Origin: Bog-159 sp963756605
GTDB taxonomy: Bacteria; Acidobacteriota; Terriglobia; Bryobacterales; Bryobacteraceae
Direction: 5' to 3'
NCBI GenBank assembly: GCA_963756605.1
Contig: CAVWOT010000026.1
Span: 1-64,000, forward strand
DNA: 64,000 bases
In this document: piece by piece, positions 55,316-64,000 of the stretch
How positions within the stretch are numbered: position 1 is the stretch's first letter
How the letters are laid out: the number at the start of each line of letters is the position of its first letter
Notes under the pieces: generated by a model
Seen by the model: the letters and a program-made list of their open reading frames with translations, nothing else
Told to the model about the DNA's origin: nothing
Databases searched by the model: none
Translations under genes and position numbers: made by a program

Positions 55316-55322
55316 GCCTGCG

Positions 55323-56519
55323 TTATAAACGCGCCGTCTGGCCGCTGCGCAGCGCCTGATTACCCAGGTGTCCCGCGCGTGCCGCCGCCACTCCCACCGC
55401 GACCGGCGCGTTGGGCGTATTGCGCGAGCGTATGCAATCGAGGAAATTTTGCACGTGCTCGATGGCGCCGTCGTGCGCCGATTGCACCTCTTGCGCCACA
55501 TCCTTAAGATCGGGAAGCTCGGTGTAGCGAGGCTGCTCGGGATAGATCGCGAAGCCGCCGCGATGCAGGCGCATGAGGGCCTTGGTGCCATGGAAGACCA
55601 GCCCGCCGCCTTCCAGGTAACCCATCAGGCTGCAGTCGAAATTCACCAGGAAGTTGCCGGGATAGTGAAACGCGGCGTTGACCGTGTCGGGCCATTGAAA
55701 TTCAGGAATGACGTAGTGGCCCCCCATGGCCTGCGCATCGATGGGCGTGTCGCTCGACATCGCCCAGTGGACCACATCCACCCAATGCAGAAACAGATCG
55801 GTGAGCGAGCCGCCGCCGAAATCATAAAACCAGCGCCAGTCGCGGTAACGTTCGCCATCGAACGGCTGGGCGGGTGCGGAGCCCAGGAACATCTTCCAAT
55901 CGAGTTTCGCCGCGTCGATGGGCGCGCGGTCGGCCCGCCCTTGCAGGTAATTCTGATACCAGTAGGTGCGAACGAGGGTGACCTGGCCGAGACCGCCGCC
56001 GGCCACGATGTCGCGCGCCTGCTGGAAATGCGGCCAACTGCGCTGCTGCATGCCGGTCTGCACCACGCGCTTCGATTGCGCGACGGCGGCAAGTAGCCGT
56101 TCGCCCTCTTCGATGCGGTGGGTGACGGGCTTCTCGACGTACACGTCTTTGCCCGCGCGTACGGCGTCGACGGTCATGGGGACGTGCCAGTGATCGGGCG
56201 CGCCGATGACCACCGCGTCGAGATCGGGAAGCTCGAGCAGGTTGCGGTAATCAGTGAAGCGGCGCGCTTCGGGCGTCAGTTTTTCGCGCGCTTCATCAAG
56301 GTGCGGTTCGTACACGTCGCACAGGGCCACGATCTGGCTGCCTTCCGCCTTTTTCAGGAGGCTCAGCAGATACTGGCAGCGCCCGCCCGTGCCGATGCCT
56401 CCGATGCGAATGCGGTCGTTCGCGCCGAGGATGCGGCTGTACGACGCGGCCGTGGCGAGGGCGGCGGTTTTCAGGAATTGGCGCCGCGCGGGATGCGCCG
56501 CCGGGGTTGTGCTATGCAT
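55323..56519 (-). CDS. Gfo/Idh/MocA oxidoreductase with Tat signal
   Basis: 398 residues. Twin-arginine signal ARRQFLKTAALATAAS, then the Rossmann start IRIGGIGTGGRCQYLLSLL, the sugar dehydrogenase motif YVEKPVTH (lysine near residue 130) and the C-terminal substrate domain with GGGSLTDLFLHWVDVVHWAM. These enzymes use NAD(P) to oxidise sugar or inositol derivatives; the exported form keeps the cofactor during Tat transport. It follows the second Gfo/Idh/MocA gene by only 9 bases, so the two form an operon. Confidence 0.88.
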   Translation of the reverse strand: MHSTTPAAHPARRQFLKTAALATAASYSRILGANDRIRIGGIGTGGRCQYLLSLLKKAEGSQIVALCDVYEPHLDEAREKLTPEARRFTDYRNLLELPDLDAVVIGAPDHWHVPMTVDAVRAGKDVYVEKPVTHRIEEGERLLAAVAQSKRVVQTGMQQRSWPHFQQARDIVAGGGLGQVTLVRTYWYQNYLQGRADRAPIDAAKLDWKMFLGSAPAQPFDGERYRDWRWFYDFGGGSLTDLFLHWVDVVHWAMSSDTPIDAQAMGGHYVIPEFQWPDTVNAAFHYPGNFLVNFDCSLMGYLEGGGLVFHGTKALMRLHRGGFAIYPEQPRYTELPDLKDVAQEVQSAHDGAIEHVQNFLDCIRSRNTPNAPVAVGVAAARAGHLGNQALRSGQTARL

Positions 56520-56528
56520 GTTTGGCTC

Positions 56529-57902
56529 CTATGCTTGCATGCCTTCCAGTTTCCATGGCGCGCGATAAGGGCGCACCAACATCCTGTTGGCATTTTCGCT
56601 AGCCGTATCGTTGCCGGTGAAGCGCTCCTGCCGTCCATCCCAACGCAGCTTTTGTCCCAGGCGCAGCGCGATGTTACCCAGGTGACAGGCGGTGGTAGTG
56701 CGATGGCCGATTTCGATATCGGCCACCGGAAGTTCGCGCGACGCGACGCACTTCAGGAAATTCTGCACGTGGGGCACGTGCTGCACCGAAGTGGTGCCGC
56801 GGCCGGCTGCGCCTTCCAGATCGTAATACATGCTGATGCCGGTGAGGTCGTCGAAAGCCGCGCGGAACGAGATGCCGCCGGGTTCCATGTGCGTCTTCAT
56901 CTGCGGCGTTATCTCATATCCGGCGCGGTCGACGAATAGCGTGCCGCGCGTGCCGTGGAACTGGATGCCGTAACTGCCGAAGGGCTTGTGGCCGGCGTCG
57001 CCATTATGGCCGTAGGAATTGTGCAGCAGGCAGGTGTAATGCAGCAGGAAGCCGGGATACTCCCACGTGACTTCCTGCGTGTCGGGCGTGTCGCGCCGGT
57101 CGTGCACGTAAAGCTTGCCGCCGGATGCGGTGACGGCTTGCGGCGTATCCACGCCCATGGCCATGTGGACGATGTCCACCAGGTGCACGCCCCAGTCCGT
57201 AATGCGGCCACCGCCGTAATCGAAAAACGAGCGCCAGTTGCCCAGGAAGCGCGCAGGATTGAACGGGACTTTGGGCGCGGGGCCGAGCCAGAAGTCGTAA
57301 TCGAGACCGGCGGGCGGCTCGGCATCGGGCGGCGTGCCGAGGCCTTCGGGCGAGCTGGTTTCGTGGATCCAGGTTTGCACGTAATGGATTTCGCCGATCT
57401 CGCCCGCGCGCACGATCTGCGCGGCGCGCTGGAAGTGCGATCCTGAGCGCTGCTGAAGGCCCACCTGCACGATGCGCTTGTTGCGGCGGGCGGCTTCCAC
57501 CATGAGGCGGCCTTCCCGCACCACGTTGGACACGGGCTTTTCGACGTAAACATCCTTGCCGGCATAGCAGGCGGCCACGGTGATGAGCGGATGCCAATGA
57601 TCGGGCGTGGCAACGACCACCGCGTCCACCGCACGGTCGTCGAGGAGTTTGCGGAAATCGGAATAAGTGCGGGCTTTGCCGCCGGTGAGTTGGTGGGCGG
57701 CCGCCAGGTTTGGCTGGTAGACGTCGCACACGGCCACGATTTCGGCTTCGGGTTGTTTCTGGAAATCGGCCAGATCCATGGATCCCATGCCGCCGCAGCC
57801 GATCACGCCGATGCCGACTCGGCCGTTGGCGGATGCGGTGCGGGCCTGCTGGGCGAAGGCGCCCGCCAGCGCCGCGCTTTTGAATAGTTCTCGCCGATTC
57901 AT
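56529..57902 (-). CDS. Gfo/Idh/MocA oxidoreductase with Tat signal (second copy)
   Basis: 457 residues from ATG 57902. Tat signal MNRRELFKSAALAGAFAQ, Rossmann motif VGIGVIGCGGMGSMDL, catalytic VYVEKPVSNVV and GGGRITDWGVHLVDIVHMAM in the C-terminal domain. It is longer than its downstream neighbour, with extra loops in the substrate domain (SYGHNGDAGHKPFGSYGIQF). The two share domain order but are not close copies. Presumed to act on exported or plant-derived sugars. Confidence 0.88.
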   Translation of the reverse strand: MNRRELFKSAALAGAFAQQARTASANGRVGIGVIGCGGMGSMDLADFQKQPEAEIVAVCDVYQPNLAAAHQLTGGKARTYSDFRKLLDDRAVDAVVVATPDHWHPLITVAACYAGKDVYVEKPVSNVVREGRLMVEAARRNKRIVQVGLQQRSGSHFQRAAQIVRAGEIGEIHYVQTWIHETSSPEGLGTPPDAEPPAGLDYDFWLGPAPKVPFNPARFLGNWRSFFDYGGGRITDWGVHLVDIVHMAMGVDTPQAVTASGGKLYVHDRRDTPDTQEVTWEYPGFLLHYTCLLHNSYGHNGDAGHKPFGSYGIQFHGTRGTLFVDRAGYEITPQMKTHMEPGGISFRAAFDDLTGISMYYDLEGAAGRGTTSVQHVPHVQNFLKCVASRELPVADIEIGHRTTTACHLGNIALRLGQKLRWDGRQERFTGNDTASENANRMLVRPYRAPWKLEGMQA

Positions 57903-57916
57903 AGGCCTCCAATGAG

Positions 57917-60226
57917 TTAATGTATACCCATCCCGGTACTCAACTGCGGTTGAGCCGCGTCCGGAACGATCGCCAGTGGTTCTGTCTGCCACAGCATACG
58001 CGTTCCTGCCGCCAGTTCCGCCGACCGGGTAGCGAAAACGATTTTCGCCACCCCGGGGATTTCGGGATCGACCGTCTTCGACGAGCCTCCAGTGCCTTGG
58101 ACCCCAGCCTGAGGGGTCACGGAGACGAAGCGGGCATAGAAGGGCTCCCAGCCGTCCCGCGTCTGCACCCGATCCAGCTCAATAATCACGGCACTCTCTC
58201 CGCGACACGAACGCACACGCCCTTCGATAGCCGCGCCGGCGGCAATAATTTCATGGCCCCGCAGAGACACAGGTGCAGCCACCCTGGCAGTCAGCACTTC
58301 GCTTCCGGCGGCGGTTGTCACGCTCACCGGCGAGGCAAGTGAAACGGCGATCTCCAGATCGGCCGGCAACCCCGGGCTTTTCGCTGGATGCCTGCTCTGG
58401 TCCTGCGAATTGTCTACCCGAAGGAGACAGTCGATTCGGCAGCGAATGCCCGGCAGTGATTGAAGAACATCCGGCTCAGACGTTGAATGCCAGATCCCTC
58501 TTCCGCGTGAACCCGCGCCTCATATGGAAGCAGAACCGTGCCGCCGCCAACTGTCTCAGGCTGATAGTCGATCACCGCATCCAGTTCCCTCAGTTTCAGA
58601 TCGCCAGGAATCTGAATGGCACGCACCTGGACCCGGCGCAGCGTCAAGCCGGCCCTTGTCCACAAAGAAGAATCCTTCTTCTCCCGCTCGTGCGGAGGAT
58701 TTGCCGTACTGAATGGACCAGCGGGCCTCGCCTGGAATACTGTGGAAATCGTACCGGTAAACGGCTTCGCCATCCAGGACCTCGGGGCCGCCAAAAGTAA
58801 TGGTTACTCCGTTTCCAGCAATTAGTCCGCGCGCCAGCATGCCGAACATCCCGGTGGTGCTGAAGCTGTTGCCGAGCATAGCGGCCAGCCCCTCGCTTGA
58901 AAACCGCTTGCCACCCGCGTAGCCATAGATCTCCCGGTCATCGGAGATGCCGATTTCAACCCGAAACAGGCCCGCGTCCTGGGGCTTCCCACGCGTATCG
59001 ATTCGGGTTCGCGTGATGCTTTCCAAACATGTGTAATCGGGAGTCTTCACTAACAGCGGAGCATTGCGCTCGCGCAGTGCGCTGGCTGGCGGACCGTCCC
59101 CGCGCGAGGGAACCAGAGGGATTGCCTGAGCCGCCGCAGGTGACGCCGCAATCTCCGCGGCCGGCGTCCGCATTTGCGCCAGCGTGCTTCGCGCCGCGTC
59201 GGCATTGATCCCATGCGGCGCGTGATCCAGGTACGCCTGCAGGTGCTTGCTGGCTTCCTCAATCTGCTGTTTGATGGCTAGCACGCTCCCCAGCGCGTAT
59301 TCTAATTCGGGGTAGTCGCGCCTGGTGTCGACCCGCAGTCCTTGCCGCGCGCTCTTTTCCGCGGCATCCATGTCTTGGAGATTCAGGTTTGCGAGCGCAT
59401 GCATTGCCCAGGCATCCGGAAAGGCCGTTGGGTTGAGGTCAATGGCTTTTTGAGAGTGATCGCGCGCCGCACTCCAGTCACCTTGTGACCCCTCCAGTCT
59501 GGCTGCCTGCATCAACGGAAGCGCAAACGCCGGATCTGCGCTTACCGCCGCCAGGAACGATATCTGCGCACCCCGTCGATCCCCTCGGCCCAACTGCAGC
59601 AGGCCCAGGGTCAGCCACGCGGAACTGTAGCGCGGGTAAGCCGACGTAACTTTTCGCAACGAATCTATGGCATTCGACCATTCCTTCCTGGCGACCTGAT
59701 CGAGAGCCTTCTCATATATCTTTTGTTGCGCCCTGCTGGCGTCTTTATCCGCCGTACTTGTAAAGCCGTTTGCATTCGCCGACAGGGGCTGTAGAACAAG
59801 CCGCCCGACTTTTTCATCGCTTCCCGGTTTCACGTCCGCCAAGGGTTGCGCCGCGGAGTAGTGCCCGTCCAGAGAAGCGTGCAACGCGCAAGCTCCCGTC
59901 CCGGTGATACTGCGCAAGCTGTCCCGGCTGACGCTGAACCGTCCCTTGGAGTCGGCAGTGGCGACCAGAACCCGGTCGCCGTCGCACTCGGCGTAGATGC
60001 CCACAAGCTCGTTGGCGGCCGACCCGTCCGCTAACACGACCGTGCCACTCAGTCTGGCTCGCCCTGGCGGCAGAACACCCGGCTTGAGATCGCCGTTCGA
60101 ATTTGTGGTTTCCGACTCGGGGACAGGGCGATGCATGGTGCCCTGCGGCAAGGCCTGGGACACGCCCAAGGTAAGCGCGGCTGCCGCCAAGACGACTGCG
60201 ACATTCGTTCCCCTACCCATCATCAA
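57917..60226 (-). pseudogene. Secreted TPR protein with carboxypeptidase-regulatory-like domain, split by two homopolymer indels
   Basis: The joined product has about 770 codons. Signal peptide VAVVLAAAALTLGVSQA; a beta-sandwich domain (RARLSGTVVLADGSAANELV, about 55-130); TPR units (for example EWSNAIDSLRKVTSAYPRYS and YSSAWLTLGLLQLGRGDRR, about 175-340); then a C-terminal region. The frame is lost at C3 58653-58655 after GFFFVDK and continues as AGLTLRRVQVRAIQIPGDLK. It is lost again at C3 58417-58419 after STVSF and continues as VDNSQDQSR and LEIAVSLASPVSVTTAAGSE to the end at 57917. Everything is present once frames are corrected. Function unknown; it is upstream of the Gfo/Idh/MocA pair. 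Confidence 0.75.
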
Positions 60227-60269
60227 ACAGCGTAGCGCGAATCCGGGGACGGCACGGTAAATTAGCCGA

Positions 60270-61700
60270 CTATGGAACCAGGATGAAGCGATCGATGGAT
60301 ATGCGTGCGCTTTTATCCGCGCGTGCGGGATCTCGATGGAAGATCACTTTCAGATCGTCGAATTTCCGTACCGCCGGGTCGGGTGGGACACGATAAGTCA
60401 GAACCTGTCCGACAGGCGCTAAGCTTCCCAGGCTTTGTCCCGGGGCGGGGAACAGCGCGCTATCCACCAGGACCAGTTCAACTGAGACGGTCTCCGGATG
60501 CGGATCGGTGCTGCGAATGGCGAGTTGGATTTCGCGGCAGCAGGCGATGCCAATTGGCGTATCCAACTTCTGATGCGCCTCCATCTCCATCGGCCAGCCG
60601 TCGGTGGTATGAAACGAGAGGTCGGTGGCGCTGCCGCGACGGATGACCGATTGCCTTGGGGGGCGCGAGGCCGGCCGCCGGAACATCCAATACTCGCCGG
60701 AGAAGGGGATGTCGAGCGGCTTGGGAACGGCCGTGGGAATGGTGATGGCGGGCCTGGCGGGCGCGGCCGGTACGGGAACGAAGATGGTGGGATAGGGTTT
60801 CAATTCGGGCAAGAGGATGACGCCCGGAAAGTCACCGCCGAAACCTCCGCCGTCGGCAGGCGGTGGGAGTTCGGTAGATGGCGATGTGGCCGGCTGGCCC
60901 GCGGGAGGCCCGTTTCCGGCAGCGGCGGCGGATCCGTTCGCGGAACCCCCGCCGCCGCGGCGGACCGCGATGCCGCCGAAGGTAAGCGACACGGCCAGCA
61001 GAAAAGTGAGCAGGATGCTGAGCGCGGAGTGCGGCAGCGTGGGCGGTTTTCCCGGCCGGTAGGCGCCGCCCGTGATGGATAGCGACGTGAGAATGGCGAT
61101 GGTCAAAGCAAAGAAGGCAGCCGCGCGCACCGGATGATGCCAAAGCCACGCCACGGCGGCCGCCTGCGCGGAAAGCGATGCCATCAACACCGGTGCGGAG
61201 CTCCATGACAGAAATGTGCCGTCCGGCCCCGCGCTGCCGAACATGGTTGCGGGCTCCGCGAAAGCCGCCTCCGGCCGCGCGGGGGATTCGACGGACGACC
61301 AGTTGGCGATTAATTGTTGGGTGGCGGTGGCGATCAGGAAGAGGCTGGCCGCGACTGCGCCCGCTACGGGAACAGACAGCAGCACGATAGACGGCACAAA
61401 CCACATGGCTGGCGCAGCCGCGCGTAACGAGAAGCGCGTGGCATCCGGCAGATCCGCCAGGGCGACCACGAAATAGACCCAGAAGGCAATGAAGGCGCCG
61501 CCGACCCACGCCACAGCCACATAGGACAGGGCTTCGGTGAAGATACCAGCCAGGGACTCGAAGCCGAGCCGGGGAAGGATGTTGTGTGTCCAAACGAACC
61601 AGACGCCGGCTACGACGCATGCCACCCGAGCGGCGGCAATCAGGCGGCCGCCGATTTTGCCGATTTCGCTGGATAGGGGCATGCGAGCTCTCTCATTCAT
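60270..61700 (-). CDS. Multi-pass membrane protein of unknown function
   Basis: 476 residues. The first 250 contain about six hydrophobic helices (VACVVAGVWFVW, YVAVAWVGGAFIAFWVYFVV, SIVLLSVPVAGAVAASLFLI, AAAVAWLWHHPVRAAAFFAL, HSALSILLTFLLAVSLTFGG). A long Gly/Ala/Pro-rich linker follows (about 255-300), then a periplasmic or cytosolic C-terminal domain ending ISIDRFILVP. No family recognised. It starts about 70 bases from malQ, on the opposite strand, so the two share a promoter region. Confidence 0.6.
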   Translation of the reverse strand: MNERARMPLSSEIGKIGGRLIAAARVACVVAGVWFVWTHNILPRLGFESLAGIFTEALSYVAVAWVGGAFIAFWVYFVVALADLPDATRFSLRAAAPAMWFVPSIVLLSVPVAGAVAASLFLIATATQQLIANWSSVESPARPEAAFAEPATMFGSAGPDGTFLSWSSAPVLMASLSAQAAAVAWLWHHPVRAAAFFALTIAILTSLSITGGAYRPGKPPTLPHSALSILLTFLLAVSLTFGGIAVRRGGGGSANGSAAAAGNGPPAGQPATSPSTELPPPADGGGFGGDFPGVILLPELKPYPTIFVPVPAAPARPAITIPTAVPKPLDIPFSGEYWMFRRPASRPPRQSVIRRGSATDLSFHTTDGWPMEMEAHQKLDTPIGIACCREIQLAIRSTDPHPETVSVELVLVDSALFPAPGQSLGSLAPVGQVLTYRVPPDPAVRKFDDLKVIFHRDPARADKSARISIDRFILVP

Positions 61701-61770
61701 TTGACACCGGAGCGGTGGGTGGCAGGTTGAGGGCGGTGGGGTTGGAGGCGCCCGGGCTTACAATGAGTCC

Positions 61771-63303
61771 GTGAGTTTCCCTCGATCGAGCGGGATTCTG
61801 CTGCACCCCACGTCGCTTCCAGCGCGGTTTGGGATTGGGGATCTTGGTCCGGAAGCCTGTGCGTTTGTGGACTTCCTGGGGGCCGCCGGACAACGCCTCT
61901 GGCAAGTGCTGCCGCTGGGGCCAACCGGCTTCGGGGATTCGCCGTACCAGTTGTTTTCCGCTTTTGCGGGAAATCCGCTGCTGATCAGTCCCGAGCAGTT
62001 GGCTCAGGAAGGTCTGCTGACCGCGGCCGAGTTGGCGGAAGCGCCGCTGTTTCCGGCAGACACGGTGGATTACGCGCGTGCGATCCCGCTCAAGTTCGGC
62101 CTGCTGCGCGCGGCGTTCGCGCGTTTCGAGACGAGTTGGAAGAATCGCGGCGAGCTGGACGAGTATCGCAGCTTGTGCCGCGGCTGGCTGCCGGACTTCG
62201 CCCTGTTTATGGCGCTGAAGTCGGCGCACGGCGGCGAGGCCGTCTGGAGCCGGTGGCAGCCGGATTTTGCCGCGCGCGAGCCGGCCGCGATGGCTCGGTG
62301 GCAGTCGCATTTGGCCGGAGAGATGGCGTTTGTGGAATTCACGCAATACATGTTTCACCGGCAGTGGCGCAGTCTGAAGGATTACGCGCGGCAGAAGGGC
62401 ATTCGCATCATGGGCGACCTGCCTATTTATGTGGCGCACGACAGCGCGGATGTATGGGCGCATCCGGACTTGTTCCAATTGGACGCGGCGGGAGATCCGG
62501 AGGTGATGTCGGGTGTGCCGCCGGATTATTTCAGCGCGACGGGACAATTGTGGGGCAATCCGATTTATCGCTGGGACCGCATGGCGGAGACCGGCTACCG
62601 CTGGTGGATCGACCGGATGTCCTGGGCCACGTCGCTGGTGGACGTGGTGCGCGTGGATCATTTCCGTGGCCTCGAAGCGTATTGGGAAGTGCCCGCGGGC
62701 GAGACCACCGCGCGGAACGGCCGCTGGGTGAAGGGGCCGGGCGCGGCGCTGTTCTCAGCTCTACAAAGCGCGCTGGGCGAGCTGCCGATTGTGGCGGAGA
62801 ACCTGGGCGTGATCACACCGGAGGTGGAGTCGATCCGGAAGCAGTTCGGATTTCCGGGCATGGCGATTCTGCAATTCGCATTTGGAAAAGATCCGCAGGC
62901 GCCCGATTTCAGACCGCACAATTATCCGCGCGACCGCGTGGCCTATACCGGCACGCACGATAACGACACGACCGTCGGATGGTGGACGAGCGCGGGCGCC
63001 GGTGACAGCACGCGCACGGCGGCGGACATTCGCGAAGAGCGCGACTTCACGCGGGAGTATCTGGCGACGGACGGGCGAGAGATCCACTGGGTGTTCATGC
63101 GGGCGCTGCTGGCGTCGGTGGCCGACACTGTGCTATTCCCATTACAGGACGTGCTGGGGCTGGGGAGCGAGGCGCGCATGAATACGCCCGCGGTACCCAG
63201 CGGCAACTGGCGCTGGCGCTTTCGACGGGATCTGCTGACGCCGGCGATTGCGGAGAGACTGAGAGAGATGGTGTCTATCTATGACCGATGGGCCGACCGT
63301 TAA
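61771..63303 (+). CDS. malQ: 4-alpha-glucanotransferase (GH77)
   Basis: 510 residues from GTG 61771. MalQ moves maltosyl units between glucans in maltodextrin and glycogen metabolism. The N-terminal RSSGILLHPTSLPARFGIGD and WQVLPLGPTGFGDSPYQ identify GH77. The catalytic Asp in RVDHFRGLEAYWEVPAG, acid/base Glu in IVAENLGVIT and transition-state Asp in YTGTHDNDT are all visible, so the enzyme should be active. The last 23 bases overlap the next gene, a sugar transporter, so the two are co-translated. Confidence 0.95.
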   Translation: MSFPRSSGILLHPTSLPARFGIGDLGPEACAFVDFLGAAGQRLWQVLPLGPTGFGDSPYQLFSAFAGNPLLISPEQLAQEGLLTAAELAEAPLFPADTVDYARAIPLKFGLLRAAFARFETSWKNRGELDEYRSLCRGWLPDFALFMALKSAHGGEAVWSRWQPDFAAREPAAMARWQSHLAGEMAFVEFTQYMFHRQWRSLKDYARQKGIRIMGDLPIYVAHDSADVWAHPDLFQLDAAGDPEVMSGVPPDYFSATGQLWGNPIYRWDRMAETGYRWWIDRMSWATSLVDVVRVDHFRGLEAYWEVPAGETTARNGRWVKGPGAALFSALQSALGELPIVAENLGVITPEVESIRKQFGFPGMAILQFAFGKDPQAPDFRPHNYPRDRVAYTGTHDNDTTVGWWTSAGAGDSTRTAADIREERDFTREYLATDGREIHWVFMRALLASVADTVLFPLQDVLGLGSEARMNTPAVPSGNWRWRFRRDLLTPAIAERLREMVSIYDRWADR

Positions 63304-64000
63304 GCCGCAACTGAATTTCTGGCAGATCTGGAACATGAGCTTCGGCTTCCTGGGAATCCAGTTCGGCTGGGCGTTGCAGATGGCCAATATGAGCGCCATC
63401 TACGAATATCTGGGTGCGCGCGCCGATCAGTTGCCCATTTTGTGGCTGGCCGCGCCGTTGACCGGATTGATCGTGCAGCCGATTATAGGACACGCCAGCG
63501 ATCGCACCTGGAACCGGCTGGGGCGACGGCGCCCTTATTTCCTGACGGGCGCGATTCTGAGCTCGATGGCACTGATCCTGATGCCGCGTGTTTCGGCGCT
63601 GTGGATGGCGGCGGGCCTGTTGTGGATACTGGATGCATCCATCAACATCAGCATGGAGCCGTTTCGCGCCTTCGTGGCGGATCTGCTTCCGGAAGAGCAG
63701 CGCACGCGCGGGTTCGCCATGCAGAGCCTGTTCATCGGGCTGGGCGCGGTAGCGGCTTCCGTGTTGCCAGGATTGCTGTTGAAGCTTTTAGGAAACGGCG
63801 GCGGAGGCCGTATCCCGCTGCCGGTGCGGCTGTCGTTTTACTTAGGTGCAGTGGCTTTCTTCGGCGCGGTGATTTATACGATTGCCACTACGGGCGAGCA
63901 TCCACCGCGCGATCTGGAAGCATTCCGCAAACTGAAGACCCAGAAGCGCGGCCTCGGCGAGAACGCGCGCGAGATTCTGGAATCGATCGCGGCCATGCCC
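63281..64000 (+). CDS. MFS sugar transporter (SLC45/GPH-like), N-terminal part
   Basis: The first 240 residues before the window edge, starting at ATG 63281. Helix 1 is FWQIWNMSFGFLGIQFGWAL. The loop 2-3 motif is IGHASDRTWNRLGRRRPYFL, as in sucrose/maltose-type MFS (SLC45A-like) proteins. FRAFVADLLPEEQRTRGFAM is the helix 4-5 motif. It overlaps malQ by 23 bases, which points to uptake of maltose or maltodextrin feeding MalQ. The rest lies outside the window. Confidence 0.85.
   Translation, partial: MTDGPTVKPQLNFWQIWNMSFGFLGIQFGWALQMANMSAIYEYLGARADQLPILWLAAPLTGLIVQPIIGHASDRTWNRLGRRRPYFLTGAILSSMALILMPRVSALWMAAGLLWILDASINISMEPFRAFVADLLPEEQRTRGFAMQSLFIGLGAVAASVLPGLLLKLLGNGGGGRIPLPVRLSFYLGAVAFFGAVIYTIATTGEHPPRDLEAFRKLKTQKRGLGENAREILESIAAMP

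Noticed and set aside
1..64000. CRISPR array, rRNA operon or replication origin
   Set aside because: No regularly spaced direct repeats, rRNA-like sequence or DnaA-box cluster was seen; dnaE alone does not mark an origin.

Overview
The window is GC-rich bacterial chromosome. Gene content suggests a soil Acidobacterium of the Solibacter/Bryobacter type. The hints are two ADOP-type FtsX/MacB permeases (one with the soluble N-terminal extension), paired Tat-exported Gfo/Idh/MocA oxidoreductases, a DUF5107-TPR secreted protein, a G1-type glutamic peptidase, and small basic proteins with repeated LS-x-LSE-RWA motifs. This assignment is inference from family content; no rRNA or other taxonomic marker is present.

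Layout. (1) 1-8.0 kb is an accessory zone: two GNAT acetyltransferases, an exonuclease III, a HEPN-like protein with an ATGA-coupled 51-codon ORF, a broken DUF4238 gene, a serine beta-lactamase-like hydrolase and a class IV aminotransferase. (2) 8.0-10.8 kb holds a decayed phage-type integrase beside the 3' end of a tRNA gene (a relic att site), then an excisionase-like/PIN toxin-antitoxin pair whose toxin is frameshifted. (3) 11.1-14.4 kb is a compact mhqO/mhqD-like operon with an MFS exporter, probably for quinone or aromatic detoxification. (4) 14.8-24.8 kb is a mobile-element graveyard. An IS91-family transposase reads through into the tail of an MFS gene. Its companion tyrosine recombinase is split by an inserted three-gene serine-recombinase cassette. 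A truncated alpha/beta hydrolase, a truncated IS630 transposase, an ISL3 relic and a MocR C-terminal stub follow, with intact RidA and DUF1906 genes between them. (5) 25-33 kb carries a LysE exporter, an ADOP permease, a DUF5666-like secreted protein and a large DUF5107-TPR protein. (6) 33-45 kb is a minus-strand run: a sigma54 activator, an RND permease, adaptor and outer-membrane factor, then an aldo/keto reductase, a beta-hydroxyacid dehydrogenase and a sorbosone dehydrogenase-like protein, with an SDR upstream. (7) 45-64 kb contains a G1 peptidase, a second ADOP permease (frameshifted), dnaE, a DUF433/DUF5615 pair, a coupled ArsR-SRPBCC-secreted protein operon, two Gfo/Idh/MocA enzymes, a frameshifted TPR protein, a membrane protein, malQ and the start of a sugar transporter.

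At least eight otherwise well-preserved genes are interrupted by single-base indels, mostly at short homopolymer runs. This may be residual sequencing error rather than true gene decay, so calls of 'pseudogene' outside the mobile region are provisional. No CRISPR array, complete tRNA, rRNA or replication origin was seen.
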